Shown one piece after another: positions 8,956-16,681 of a stretch of DNA of 64,000 nt (positions are counted from its first letter, which is position 1; each line of letters begins with the position of its first letter). Below the pieces are notes generated by a model. That model was not told the origin of the DNA. It was given only the letters and a program-made list of their open reading frames with translations, and did no database searches. Source of the stretch: Fictibacillus solisalsi (GTDB lineage Bacteria > Bacillota > Bacilli > Bacillales > Fictibacillaceae); NCBI RefSeq assembly GCF_900103485.1, contig NZ_FNHW01000003.1:124001-188000 (forward strand), given 5' to 3'. Both the position numbers and the translations under genes were made by a program.

Positions 8956-9846
8956 ATGATGCAAAACAGTTTAAATACACGATCAATGATTTTTACACTT
9001 TATGGGGATTATATCCGGCACTATGGAAATGAAATCTGGATCGGAAGCCTCATCCGGCTCCTCGAAGAATTCGGCCATAATGAGCAGGCGGTAAGAGCCG
9101 CTATTTCACGGATGAACAAACAGGGCTGGATTGTTTCCCGCAAACAGGGGAACAAAAGCTACTATTATTTAACCCCGCGCGGTGTCAGGCGGATGGATGA
9201 GGCGGCCAAACGGATCTTCAAGCTTCAGCCGGAAAAATGGGACGGATCCTGGTATATGTTCACGTACACCATTCCCGAGGAAAAGCGGAGCATCAGGGAT
9301 GAGCTGAGAAAAGAGCTCGTCTGGAGCGGCTTTGGTCTGTTGGCCAACAGCTTTTGGATCTCTCCGAATAACCAGAGGGAACAGATTAAACAGATGATGG
9401 AGAAGTATGAAATACAGGATTTTGTCCATTATTTCACGGCAAAATACGAGGGCCCGCACAAGAACGCGGAGCTCGTCAATGAATGCTGGGATCTGGCGGA
9501 AACGAATAAAAAGTATGATGAATTCATTAAAACGTATTCCCAGAAATATGTGATTGATAAAAATAAAATTGAAAAAGGCGAAATGAGCGATGGAGAATGC
9601 TTTGTGGAGCGCACGAAGCTTGTCCATGAATACCGGAAATTTCTGTTTGTAGATCCCGGCCTTCCGCAGGAACTGCTGCCCTCCGACTGGCTCGGAGATT
9701 ATGCGGCCTCACTTTTCGGCGATTACTACAGGACACTCGCAGTTCCTTCAAGCTCCTTTTTTGAAAAGATCTATCAGGAGGGGAATGAGCTGAAGAAGGA
9801 TAAATCCTATAATGCGCTGAACCATCCGCTCATTCAGGAGCTTTAA
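8956..9846 (+). CDS. paaX: PaaX-family transcriptional regulator
   Basis: Phenylacetyl-CoA-responsive repressor family. Seen: N-terminal winged helix (about residues 10-70) starting with SMIFTLYGDY and containing QAVRAAISRMNKQGWI, a central domain with WDGSWYMFTYTIPEEKR, and a C-terminal helical domain; 296 residues, typical of PaaX. Two adjacent ATGs (8956, 8959) follow GAGGG. It lies 88 bases after the last catabolic gene in the same direction, so it may be co-transcribed. The inverted repeats at 1312-1364 and 16091-16119 are candidate targets. Confidence 0.9.
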   Translation: MMQNSLNTRSMIFTLYGDYIRHYGNEIWIGSLIRLLEEFGHNEQAVRAAISRMNKQGWIVSRKQGNKSYYYLTPRGVRRMDEAAKRIFKLQPEKWDGSWYMFTYTIPEEKRSIRDELRKELVWSGFGLLANSFWISPNNQREQIKQMMEKYEIQDFVHYFTAKYEGPHKNAELVNECWDLAETNKKYDEFIKTYSQKYVIDKNKIEKGEMSDGECFVERTKLVHEYRKFLFVDPGLPQELLPSDWLGDYAASLFGDYYRTLAVPSSSFFEKIYQEGNELKKDKSYNALNHPLIQEL

Positions 9847-9861
9847 GCCTTTTATCTCAAA

Positions 9862-9899
9862 CAAAAAGCACTTCCGGCGCAAGGGAAAGTGCTTTTTTA
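9862..9899. terminator. Bidirectional terminator between paaX and the convergent gene
   Basis: AAAAAGCACTT pairs with AAGTGCTTTTT around a 14-base centre, with U-tracts on both strands. It ends paaX on the plus strand and the gamma-carbonic-anhydrase-like gene on the minus strand. Confidence 0.85.
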
Positions 9900-9904
9900 A
9901 AACG

Positions 9905-10426
9905 TTATTTTAATTCTTGTTTACATTGCTGTCCTTTTTGCCGGTATGTTTCGATGGTTAACGAGATGAGCTCTAAATCCTTGTCAGTGAGCTCTCTGAC
10001 CACCTTGCCTGGGGAGCCCATCACCATCGTCCGGGGAGGTATTTTCTTGCCGGATGGAACGAGAGTGTTCGCGCCAATAAATGCCTGCTCACCAATCTCG
10101 GCTCCATCTAGAATCGTCGCCCCCATTCCGATCAAGGCACCTTTTCGGACAGTACATCCATGCAGGATCACATTGTGTCCGACGGAGACCTCATCTTCAA
10201 GGACAAGGGGAAATTGTTCATAAAGGTGCAGCGTGCAATTGTCCTGTATGTTGCAGCGGTCACCGATGGTAATGGGTCCTTCGTCTCCGCGAAGAACGCT
10301 GTTGAACCAAATACTGGATTCCTTGCCGATGGTCACATCGCCAATAATATGTACGCCTGGCGCTGTAAAAGCGCTTTCATCAATTTGCGGAGTTTTTCCA
10401 TTAAATGGATAGTTCATGTGCAACAT
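9905..10426 (-). CDS. Gamma-carbonic-anhydrase-like hexapeptide protein (PaaY/YtoA type)
   Basis: Left-handed beta-helix protein of 173 residues. Seen: repeated hexapeptides (IGDVTIG, IGDRCNIQDNCTLH, VSVGHNVILHGCTV) and His residues in the LH, GHN and LHGC positions that bind metal in gamma-carbonic anhydrases. PaaY members hydrolyse dead-end CoA products of paa catabolism, and the position beside paaX supports such a role, but YtoA-type housekeeping proteins look alike. Start at 10426 (ATG) or the internal ATG at 10417. Confidence 0.8.
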   Translation of the reverse strand: MLHMNYPFNGKTPQIDESAFTAPGVHIIGDVTIGKESSIWFNSVLRGDEGPITIGDRCNIQDNCTLHLYEQFPLVLEDEVSVGHNVILHGCTVRKGALIGMGATILDGAEIGEQAFIGANTLVPSGKKIPPRTMVMGSPGKVVRELTDKDLELISLTIETYRQKGQQCKQELK

Positions 10427-10477
10427 CCTTCCTTTGTTTTACCTAAGTATAACAGATTCATAGAAAGGTGAGAGAAG

Positions 10478-11446
10478 ATGAACAGAGTTTGCAAGCAATT
10501 GGGAATCAGCTATCCGGTTATTCAGGGAGGGATGGGAAATGCCAGCAATGCCCCTTTGACAGCCGCGATTTCAAATGCAGGAGCTCTCGGCACCATTGGA
10601 GTTGGCACCCGCTCTCCTTCAGAGGTGGAAACGCTTATTGCGGAGACCGCTTCAAAAACAGAAAAACCATTTGCGGTGAACGTCCCTCTCACCGTGGCAT
10701 CCAACCTAAAAGAAATTTTTGAACACATTATTAAATACCGGGTACCGGTGGTTTCCCTATCAGCGGGAAATCCGGCCCCCTACATTTCCCGGCTGCGGGC
10801 GCACGGCACAAAAGTCATATGTGTCGTGGGATCGGTCTATCATGCCAAAAAAGCAGAAGATGCAGGAGCGGACGTAATTGTGGCGGAGGGATATGAAGCA
10901 GCCGGATTAAACTCTCCGTTTGAGACGACAACCATGACCCTGATCCCGCAAGTGGCAGATGCGATAAACATACCGCTGGTGGCTGCCGGCGGAATAGGGG
11001 ACGAAAGAGGTATGGCGGCCGCCATGGTACTGGGAGCGGAAGGTGTCCAGCTCGGAACGCGGTTTATATCGGTAAAGGAAGCGCCGTTTCACCTTCGGTA
11101 CAAAGAAGCTCTCATTAAAGCAGGAGACAGGGATACCCTGGTCGTGGGCCGGTCGGTCGGCCGAATAAGAAGAGTGATGCGTACGCCTTATTCGGAGAAA
11201 TTGCTGTCTCGGGAAGAAAAGGGAATTACGCTTGCGGAATTTAATGAGGAGACAGCTGAAGACCGCCATTTGGCCGGTGCCATGGATGGCGATTTCGAAA
11301 AAGGGTATATCAACAGCGGCCAGGTCGCCGGCCTGATTAAAAACGTGCCCTCTGCAAGTGAACTGATCCAATCGATCATGGAAGGAGCATCTCTAACCCT
11401 CCAAGACCAGTCAGAGAAAACCGCCCAGTGGCAAAACGTGAAATAG
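10478..11446 (+). CDS. Nitronate monooxygenase / FabK-like flavoprotein
   Basis: FMN-dependent TIM-barrel enzyme of the nitronate monooxygenase and enoyl-ACP reductase II superfamily. Seen: IQGGMGNASNAPLTA at the N-terminus, VIVAEGYEAAGLN (the FMN-phosphate and active-site His region reads EGYEAAG, with no His in the EGxxAGGH position), AAGGIGD and GAEGVQLGTRF. 322 residues. Substrate is open. It lies between PaaY-like and ABC transporter genes, so a link to aromatic catabolism is possible only by context. RBS AAAGGTGAGAG. Confidence 0.75.
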   Translation: MNRVCKQLGISYPVIQGGMGNASNAPLTAAISNAGALGTIGVGTRSPSEVETLIAETASKTEKPFAVNVPLTVASNLKEIFEHIIKYRVPVVSLSAGNPAPYISRLRAHGTKVICVVGSVYHAKKAEDAGADVIVAEGYEAAGLNSPFETTTMTLIPQVADAINIPLVAAGGIGDERGMAAAMVLGAEGVQLGTRFISVKEAPFHLRYKEALIKAGDRDTLVVGRSVGRIRRVMRTPYSEKLLSREEKGITLAEFNEETAEDRHLAGAMDGDFEKGYINSGQVAGLIKNVPSASELIQSIMEGASLTLQDQSEKTAQWQNVK

Positions 11447-11580
11447 CCTTTTAAAGGACTGGGATTTATAATATAATAAATTTTGTAAATAGTTCGACAA
11501 ATTACAGGGACATGGCCGTTCAACAAGGACTGCAGCACGATAGGGAGATGTCTGACGGAGTAAAAAGGGGGAAAAAGAGA

Positions 11581-12573
11581 ATGAAAAGGTGGAAAAGCTT
11601 GCTTGGCGTTTCTCTGGCAGGAGTGTTGCTGCTTGGCGGCTGCGGCACAAAGGATGGAAAAGAAGTGAATGGTGAAGCCAAGAATAAAGAGATCAAAATT
11701 GGAGTCACCCAGATTGTGGAGCATCCATCACTTGACGCTGCTTACAAGGGGTTCAAAAAGGCGATTTCAGCCAATGGACTGAAAAATGTGAAGTATGATG
11801 TTCAGCTTGCCCAGGGCGATCCGAACAATTCACAGACCATCGCAAAAAATCTGGTTGGGGACAATGTGGATTTGATTTTTGCCAACTCCACCCCGAGTGC
11901 GCAGCATGCTCTTAATGCGACAAAAGATATTCCTATTGTGTTTACATCCGTTACCGACCCGGTGGGAGCAAAGCTCGTGAAAAGCTTTGACGAGCCGGGA
12001 GACAACATTACGGGAACGACGGACACGCATCCTGATGCCATCCCAAAAACCATTGAATTTATTGATAAAGAAACCGACGCCAAAACCGTTGGCCTTATCT
12101 ATAACAAAGGGGAACAAAATTCTGTCGCTCAGGTGGATCTTGTAAAAGATGCGATGAAAAAATCAGATCTCAAGCCGGTTGAAGTCAGTGTATCCACTTC
12201 AGCGGATGTGAAACAGGCAGCGGAGTCCCTTGTGGGTCGTGCGGATGTTTTCTACATTATCACCGATAACACGGTCGTTTCTGCTCTGGAGTCCGTCATC
12301 AGTGTAGCAGAGGATAAAGATATTCCAATGTTTGCCGGTGAACTGGATTCAGTAAAGCGAGGAGCCTTTGCCGCTTATGGATTTGATTATTATGACATTG
12401 GTTATGAAGCAGGAGAGATGGCGGCTAAAATCCTGAAGGGTGATAAAAAACCAAGCGAACTAAAAGTGCAATATCCTCAAAAGCTTAAACTTGTGATTAA
12501 TAAAAAAGCAGCAGAATCGATGGGTGTCAAACTGAAGCCGGAATGGAAATCCAGAGCTGAATATACCGAGTAA
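11581..12573 (+). CDS. ABC transporter substrate-binding lipoprotein (TrpX-like)
   Basis: Extracellular solute receptor anchored as a lipoprotein. Seen: signal peptide with lipobox LLGGC near residue 20, then a periplasmic-binding-like fold of the ABC_sub_bind family (IKIGVTQIVEHPSLDAA, FANSTPSAQHALNATKDIPIVFTSVTDP). I place the start at ATG 11581 behind AAGGGGG because the signal peptide begins there; the frame extends upstream to 11512. With the permease and ATPase downstream it forms a three-part importer of the type used for tryptophan or other aromatics in Firmicutes; ligand not proven. Confidence 0.82.
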   Translation: MKRWKSLLGVSLAGVLLLGGCGTKDGKEVNGEAKNKEIKIGVTQIVEHPSLDAAYKGFKKAISANGLKNVKYDVQLAQGDPNNSQTIAKNLVGDNVDLIFANSTPSAQHALNATKDIPIVFTSVTDPVGAKLVKSFDEPGDNITGTTDTHPDAIPKTIEFIDKETDAKTVGLIYNKGEQNSVAQVDLVKDAMKKSDLKPVEVSVSTSADVKQAAESLVGRADVFYIITDNTVVSALESVISVAEDKDIPMFAGELDSVKRGAFAAYGFDYYDIGYEAGEMAAKILKGDKKPSELKVQYPQKLKLVINKKAAESMGVKLKPEWKSRAEYTE

Positions 12574-12602
12574 TTATAAAATAATTACCGAGTAATGCAT
12601 AT

Positions 12603-12651
12603 GTGTTGGGTTTGGCACAGAATGTCTTTGGGTCAAATCCGGCACGTTTTT
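12603..12651 (+). terminator. Hairpin with U-tract between receptor and permease genes
   Basis: Twelve bases at 12603-12614 pair fully (three G-U) with 12634-12645, followed by GTTTTTT. It sits inside the importer operon, where partial termination would give more receptor than membrane components. Confidence 0.7.
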
Positions 12652-12719
12652 TATGAGATTTTTGTAATTTTAAAGCTTTTGAGAATATATTAAATGCATT
12701 TTACAGGAGGTATAACATA

Positions 12720-13739
12720 ATGTTTGCACTCTTTAGCGCCTTGGAGTCCGGGGTCATCTACGCCATTATGGCTCTCGGGGTATACCTGTCCTTCCGGATT
12801 CTGGACTTTCCCGATCTGACGGTAGATGGCAGCTTTGTTACAGGAGCAGCCATTTCAGCCACGCTGATTGTGCACGGTCAGAATCCATTTTTGGCCACCA
12901 TAGCAGGCATGCTGGCGGGCTTTATAGCGGGCTGTATCACAGGGATTCTGCATACAAAAGGAAAGATCAATCCGCTTTTGTCAGGTATTCTTATGATGAT
13001 TGCTCTTTATTCCATCAACCTTCGGATCATGGACCAGCGGTCGAATGTTCCGCTTCTCGGTGAAGATACTTCGTTTACACTCATCACGGGTTTTTGGCAG
13101 AAACTCGGAATTGACGGCACGGTCAATAACCTGCTTACAGCCATCGGATTGGGAGAAAGCCTGCCAAAAACGTGGGGGATATTTTTTGTCATGGCTATTG
13201 TTACGTTATTGATCAAGTTTGTCACCGACTGGTTTTTGAGAACGGAGGTCGGCCTGGCAATACGTGCAACAGGCGACAATAAGCGTATGATTCGGAGCTT
13301 TTCCGCAAACACGGACAGCCTGACCGTTTTAGGATTGGGTCTTTCCAACGCATTGGTCGCGTTTGCTGGAGCACTGATTGCTCAATATGGAGGATTTGCT
13401 GATGTAGGAATGGGAATCGGGATGATCATTATAGGACTGGCTTCCGTTATTATTGGTGAAGCACTGTTTGGTACAAAATCGATTGGCCGGGCAACACTTG
13501 CTGTCATCCTGGGAGCGGTTGTCTACCGCATTATCATTGCTTTCGCCCTGCAGATTGAATTTTTTGAAACCGGTGATCTGAAGCTGATTACAGCCCTCAT
13601 TGTAGTTTGTTCACTTGTTCTGCCTAAATTGCTTGATGCACGAAAAGAGCAGGCAAGAAAAGCGAAGAGAAGACAGCTTCACCGTCAGGCTCTGGAAGGA
13701 AAGGGTGAAGAAATTGCTGCAACTAAAATCGGTTCATAA
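12720..13739 (+). CDS. ABC transporter permease (TrpY-like)
   Basis: Integral membrane permease of the BPD_transp_2 family (LivH-like). Seen: about eight to nine hydrophobic segments, an opening LESGVIYAIMALGVYLSFRILDFP pattern (positions 7-30) with a conserved DFPDLTVDG motif typical of this subfamily, and a GLSNALVAFAGAL stretch. 339 residues. RBS AGGAGG before ATG 12720. The C-terminal tail overlaps the ATPase gene by about 35 bases. Confidence 0.82.
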   Translation: MFALFSALESGVIYAIMALGVYLSFRILDFPDLTVDGSFVTGAAISATLIVHGQNPFLATIAGMLAGFIAGCITGILHTKGKINPLLSGILMMIALYSINLRIMDQRSNVPLLGEDTSFTLITGFWQKLGIDGTVNNLLTAIGLGESLPKTWGIFFVMAIVTLLIKFVTDWFLRTEVGLAIRATGDNKRMIRSFSANTDSLTVLGLGLSNALVAFAGALIAQYGGFADVGMGIGMIIIGLASVIIGEALFGTKSIGRATLAVILGAVVYRIIIAFALQIEFFETGDLKLITALIVVCSLVLPKLLDARKEQARKAKRRQLHRQALEGKGEEIAATKIGS

Positions 13740-14508
13740 AATCTTCAACGAGGGTACACCAGATGAAAAAATTGGCCTGTCCAACATCCGGCTGGAACTT
13801 GAACCCGGTGACTTTGTTACCGTCATCGGCAGCAACGGAGCAGGAAAATCCACTCTCATGAACGTGATTTCGGGCGTTCTTTATCCGGATATGGGCGAAC
13901 TGCTAATCAAAGGCAAAAGCGTCCTCAACCTTCCTGAGCATAAACGGTCAAGGTTTATTGGCCGAGTCTTTCAGGACCCCATGGCAGGTACAGCTCCGAC
14001 CATGACCATCGAGGAAAACCTCGCCATGGCTTATGCGAGAAACAAGCGAAGATCGCTGAAGCGGGGCATTACAAAGAAATCAAAGGAGTTTTTCCAGGAA
14101 GCTGTAAAATCATTGCATTTGGGACTGGAAAACCGTTTTACGGCCAAAGTAGGCCTGTTATCCGGTGGTGAGCGCCAGGCGCTTTCCTTGCTGATGGCAA
14201 CATTCACCGAACCGGATATCCTGTTGCTGGATGAGCACACAGCAGCACTGGATCCTTCCCGTGCCGCCCTGATCACGGATTTAACAAAAGAGATCGTTTC
14301 AAAGCACGGCTTAACCACGTTGATGGTCACTCACAATATGCAGCAGGCCATCGATCTTGGAAACCGCTTGATCATGATGGATAAAGGTCAGATCATTTTG
14401 GATGTGGATGAGGAAAGCAAGAAGCAGCTTACTGTGGAACGGCTGCTGGAAGAGTTTCAAAGAATCCGCGGAGAAAAAATGGCTAGCGACAGGGCGTTGC
14501 TTTCATAA
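13705..14508 (+). CDS. ABC transporter ATP-binding protein (TrpZ-like)
   Basis: Energises the importer. Seen: Walker A GSNGAGKST, Q-loop VFQDPMAGTAPTMTIEENL, signature LSGGERQALSL, Walker B ILLLDEHTAALDP and switch His in MVTHN. I place the start at GTG 13705 (GGAAGG upstream), inside the permease 3' end; the frame is open back to 13615 but those residues are unlike ABC proteins. TTG 13714 is an alternative. 268 residues. Confidence 0.85.
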   Translation: MKKLLQLKSVHKIFNEGTPDEKIGLSNIRLELEPGDFVTVIGSNGAGKSTLMNVISGVLYPDMGELLIKGKSVLNLPEHKRSRFIGRVFQDPMAGTAPTMTIEENLAMAYARNKRRSLKRGITKKSKEFFQEAVKSLHLGLENRFTAKVGLLSGGERQALSLLMATFTEPDILLLDEHTAALDPSRAALITDLTKEIVSKHGLTTLMVTHNMQQAIDLGNRLIMMDKGQIILDVDEESKKQLTVERLLEEFQRIRGEKMASDRALLS

Positions 14509-14551
14509 ACGCTCCTGTAACTCTTTATCAGAGGGGAGAACGCTGAGACGC

Positions 14552-14616
14552 CTTGATTTTTCTATCCAAAACAGGTAGACTTTGAGCTTGTATATACGGT
14601 AGGAATCAAAATCAAG
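14552..14616 (+). promoter_or_regulatory. Inverted repeat in the leader of the symporter gene
   Basis: CTTGATTTT (14552-14560) is exactly complementary to AAAATCAAG (14608-14616), which ends two bases before the ribosome binding site of the NSS transporter. This could close a leader hairpin near the Shine-Dalgarno. I do not recognise a riboswitch class in it. Confidence 0.4.
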
Positions 14617-14632
14617 TGGGAGGAAATTTTTA

Positions 14633-15967
14633 TTGAAGCAGCATGAGCAATGGACGTCAAAATTGGCCTTTATCCTGGCAGCAGCAGGTTCTGCGATCGG
14701 GCTGGGGGCGATATGGAAATTTCCTTACGTTGTAGGAACAAGCGGTGGAGGTGCATTCTTTTTACTCTTTTTGCTCTTTACCTTTATTATTGGTTTTCCT
14801 CTCCTGATGGCCGAGTTTGTCATTGGCAGGGGAGCACAAAAGGAAGCCATTACAGCGTACCGGATTCTTGCACCAGGCTCCAAGTGGCCCTGGCTTGGAA
14901 GAATGGGAGTGGCTACAGCCTTCATTCTTTTATCATTTTATAGTGTAATCGGCGGATGGGTGACGCTTTATTTATATAAAAGTGTGACAGGTCAGGTGTT
15001 TGGCCAGGATTACAGCGCTTTGTTCGGAAGCTCCATTTCAAATTCAGCCGCTGTAGTGCTTGCACAGTTTGTATTTATGGCCATCACGATTTTTGTTGTG
15101 TCCAGAGGTGTAAAAAGTGGGATTGAAGTGGCGAACAACATCATGATGCCGGCTCTTTTCGTCATGTTTGTCGTTCTGATCCTCCGCTCTCTGACCCTGG
15201 ATGGGGCAATGAAAGGCGTTGAATTTTTTCTGAAACCGGATTTTTCATCCATCACCGGGGAATCGGTTCTGTTTGCTCTCGGCCAGTCCTTCTTTTCACT
15301 GAGTGTAGGGATTTCCGTGATGGCCACCTACAGCTCTTATCTGTCAAAAGAGGAGAGTCTGCCGAAATCCGCTACGACAATTGTCAGCCTTAACGTTGTG
15401 ATTTCATTACTTGCGGGATTGGCGATTTTTCCTGGTGTCTTCTCGCTTGGCTTAAAACCAACCGAAGGGCCGGGACTGCTGTTTGTCGTTCTGCCGGCGG
15501 TGTTTGAAAAAATCGTTTTTGGCCAGGTTTTCTTTGTGATTTTTCTCGCTTTGTTTTTATTTGCGACACTCACTTCGGCATTTTCCATGCTGGAAATTAT
15601 AGTAGCTTCCATCATTAAGGACGACGTTTCAGAGCGGGCAAAGTGGTCCTGGATTATGGGAATCCTTATTTTCCTTGCAGGAGTTCCTTCAGCACTTTCA
15701 ATGGGCGTATTGGGTGACATTACACTGTTTGGCAAGAATATATTCGATTCACTTGATTATCTTGTCAGCAACATTCTTCTTCCGCTCGGGGCGCTCTTTA
15801 TTGCATTGTTTGTTGGTTTCCGCTATCCCAAAAACAAGCTGTACGATGAGTTTACAAGCGGGGCAACAGTGGGAAGAAAAAGTTTTGCGCTTTGGTTGTT
15901 ATTGATCCGTTATGTTACGCCAATCGTTATCTTAATTGTTTTCTTAAATCAGATCGGGCTGTTTTAA
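14633..15967 (+). CDS. Sodium-dependent symporter, NSS family
   Basis: Na+-coupled amino-acid transporter of the SNF/LeuT fold. Seen: W(T)SKLAFILAAAGSAIGLGAIWKFPY in TM1 (positions 7-31) with the unwound AxGLG Na+/substrate site, a GRGAQKEAI loop, and 11-12 hydrophobic segments; 444 residues as in bacterial NSS proteins. Start is TTG 14633 behind GGGAGGAAA. Bacterial NSS members transport Tyr, Trp, Leu and others; the setting in an aromatic amino-acid cluster suggests Phe or a relative, by inference only. Confidence 0.87.
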   Translation: MKQHEQWTSKLAFILAAAGSAIGLGAIWKFPYVVGTSGGGAFFLLFLLFTFIIGFPLLMAEFVIGRGAQKEAITAYRILAPGSKWPWLGRMGVATAFILLSFYSVIGGWVTLYLYKSVTGQVFGQDYSALFGSSISNSAAVVLAQFVFMAITIFVVSRGVKSGIEVANNIMMPALFVMFVVLILRSLTLDGAMKGVEFFLKPDFSSITGESVLFALGQSFFSLSVGISVMATYSSYLSKEESLPKSATTIVSLNVVISLLAGLAIFPGVFSLGLKPTEGPGLLFVVLPAVFEKIVFGQVFFVIFLALFLFATLTSAFSMLEIIVASIIKDDVSERAKWSWIMGILIFLAGVPSALSMGVLGDITLFGKNIFDSLDYLVSNILLPLGALFIALFVGFRYPKNKLYDEFTSGATVGRKSFALWLLLIRYVTPIVILIVFLNQIGLF

Positions 15968-15990
15968 TACACTTCGATAACTTTTCAAGG

Positions 15991-16025
15991 AAAAGCCGGG
16001 CTTGCACATGGTCCGGCTTTTTTGC
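15991..16025 (+). terminator. Terminator after the NSS symporter
   Basis: AAAAGCCGG pairs with CCGGCTTTT around a 13-base loop and is followed by a run of U. Confidence 0.85.
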
Positions 16026-16065
16026 GCATTTGAGCATGACATAACTTGAAATCAAAGGGTACTCA

Positions 16066-16119
16066 TTGACTGATCATTTAACAAAATGATATTATAACGT
16101 TAAGAAAACGTCATATAAT
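16066..16119 (+). promoter_or_regulatory. Promoter and operator-like dyad before the thioesterase gene
   Basis: TTGACT at 16066-16071 and TATTAT at 16090-16095 (18-base spacing) form a plausible sigma-A promoter. ATTATAACGTT (16091-16101) and AACGTCATATAAT (16107-16119) form an inverted repeat with a five-base centre that overlaps the -10. The word ATATGACGTT on the minus strand here is identical to the one at 1321-1330 in the paaA promoter, pointing to shared control. Confidence 0.6.
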
Positions 16120-16218
16120 TATTGAGTTGAATAGTATGGAGCAGTAGAGGGCATGGACCGGGAATTGGAAAATGTCCTTATTCTTTGCGGTTTAACAATT
16201 TCATAATGAGGTGAAAAG

Positions 16219-16617
16219 ATGAAACCAGGGATGAAGATTGGGAATACGGCAACGATAACAGCCACAGTTACACCCGAAATGTTTGCACAGTTTGAGGGAA
16301 AGCTGGTTCATCCGGCCTATTCTACCGTTTCTATGGTTTACCATATGGAATGGGCGGCAAGGCAAATTATTCTTCCCTTTCTAGAAGAGGAAGAGGAAGG
16401 AATAGGCGGTGGCATAAAAGCAACTCATCTGGCTCCCACACCTGAAGGTATGACCCTATCCATCACCGCAACGCTGACGAAATTGAAAGGAAAGGCTGTG
16501 ATTTGCGAGGTAGAGGTACGTAATGAAAAAGCGGTGGTGGGCCAGGGAGAAGTCACGCAATATATTTTGCCCAGGGAACATATCTCGAAAAAGCTGGAAG
16601 AGATGAAAGTTTTATAG
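16219..16617 (+). CDS. Hot-dog-fold thioesterase, FlK type
   Basis: Likely acyl-CoA thioesterase of 132 residues. Seen: Thr36, Glu44 and His70, spaced as in the Thr42/Glu50/His76 triad of fluoroacetyl-CoA thioesterase FlK, and the family segment THLAPTPEGM (69-78). ATG 16219 follows GAGGTGAAAAG. It precedes the dehydrogenase/oxoacid dehydrogenase genes and has a promoter dyad shared with paaA, so a housekeeping role releasing CoA from blocked aromatic acyl-CoA esters (as PaaI does elsewhere) is a reasonable inference. Confidence 0.75.
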   Translation: MKPGMKIGNTATITATVTPEMFAQFEGKLVHPAYSTVSMVYHMEWAARQIILPFLEEEEEGIGGGIKATHLAPTPEGMTLSITATLTKLKGKAVICEVEVRNEKAVVGQGEVTQYILPREHISKKLEEMKVL

Positions 16618-16624
16618 ATTGAAA

Positions 16625-16638
16625 TGTAAGCGCTTACT
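16625..16638. promoter_or_regulatory. cre site (CcpA box)
   Basis: TGTAAGCGCTTACT matches the Bacillus cre consensus TGWAARCGYTWNCW at every position. It lies eight bases after the thioesterase stop and 44 bases before the amino-acid dehydrogenase start, so CcpA could act as a roadblock or, with an unseen local promoter, as a repressor of the dehydrogenase operon. Confidence 0.75.
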
Positions 16639-16681
16639 TTAAAGCGACAAAGAGTCAAAGGATCATCAGGGGGGAGAAAGC

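Noticed and set aside
11447-11580. T-box leader before the TrpX-like receptor gene
   Set aside because: Only about 135 bases and no T-box sequence (AGGGTGGNACCGCG type) or antiterminator is visible.
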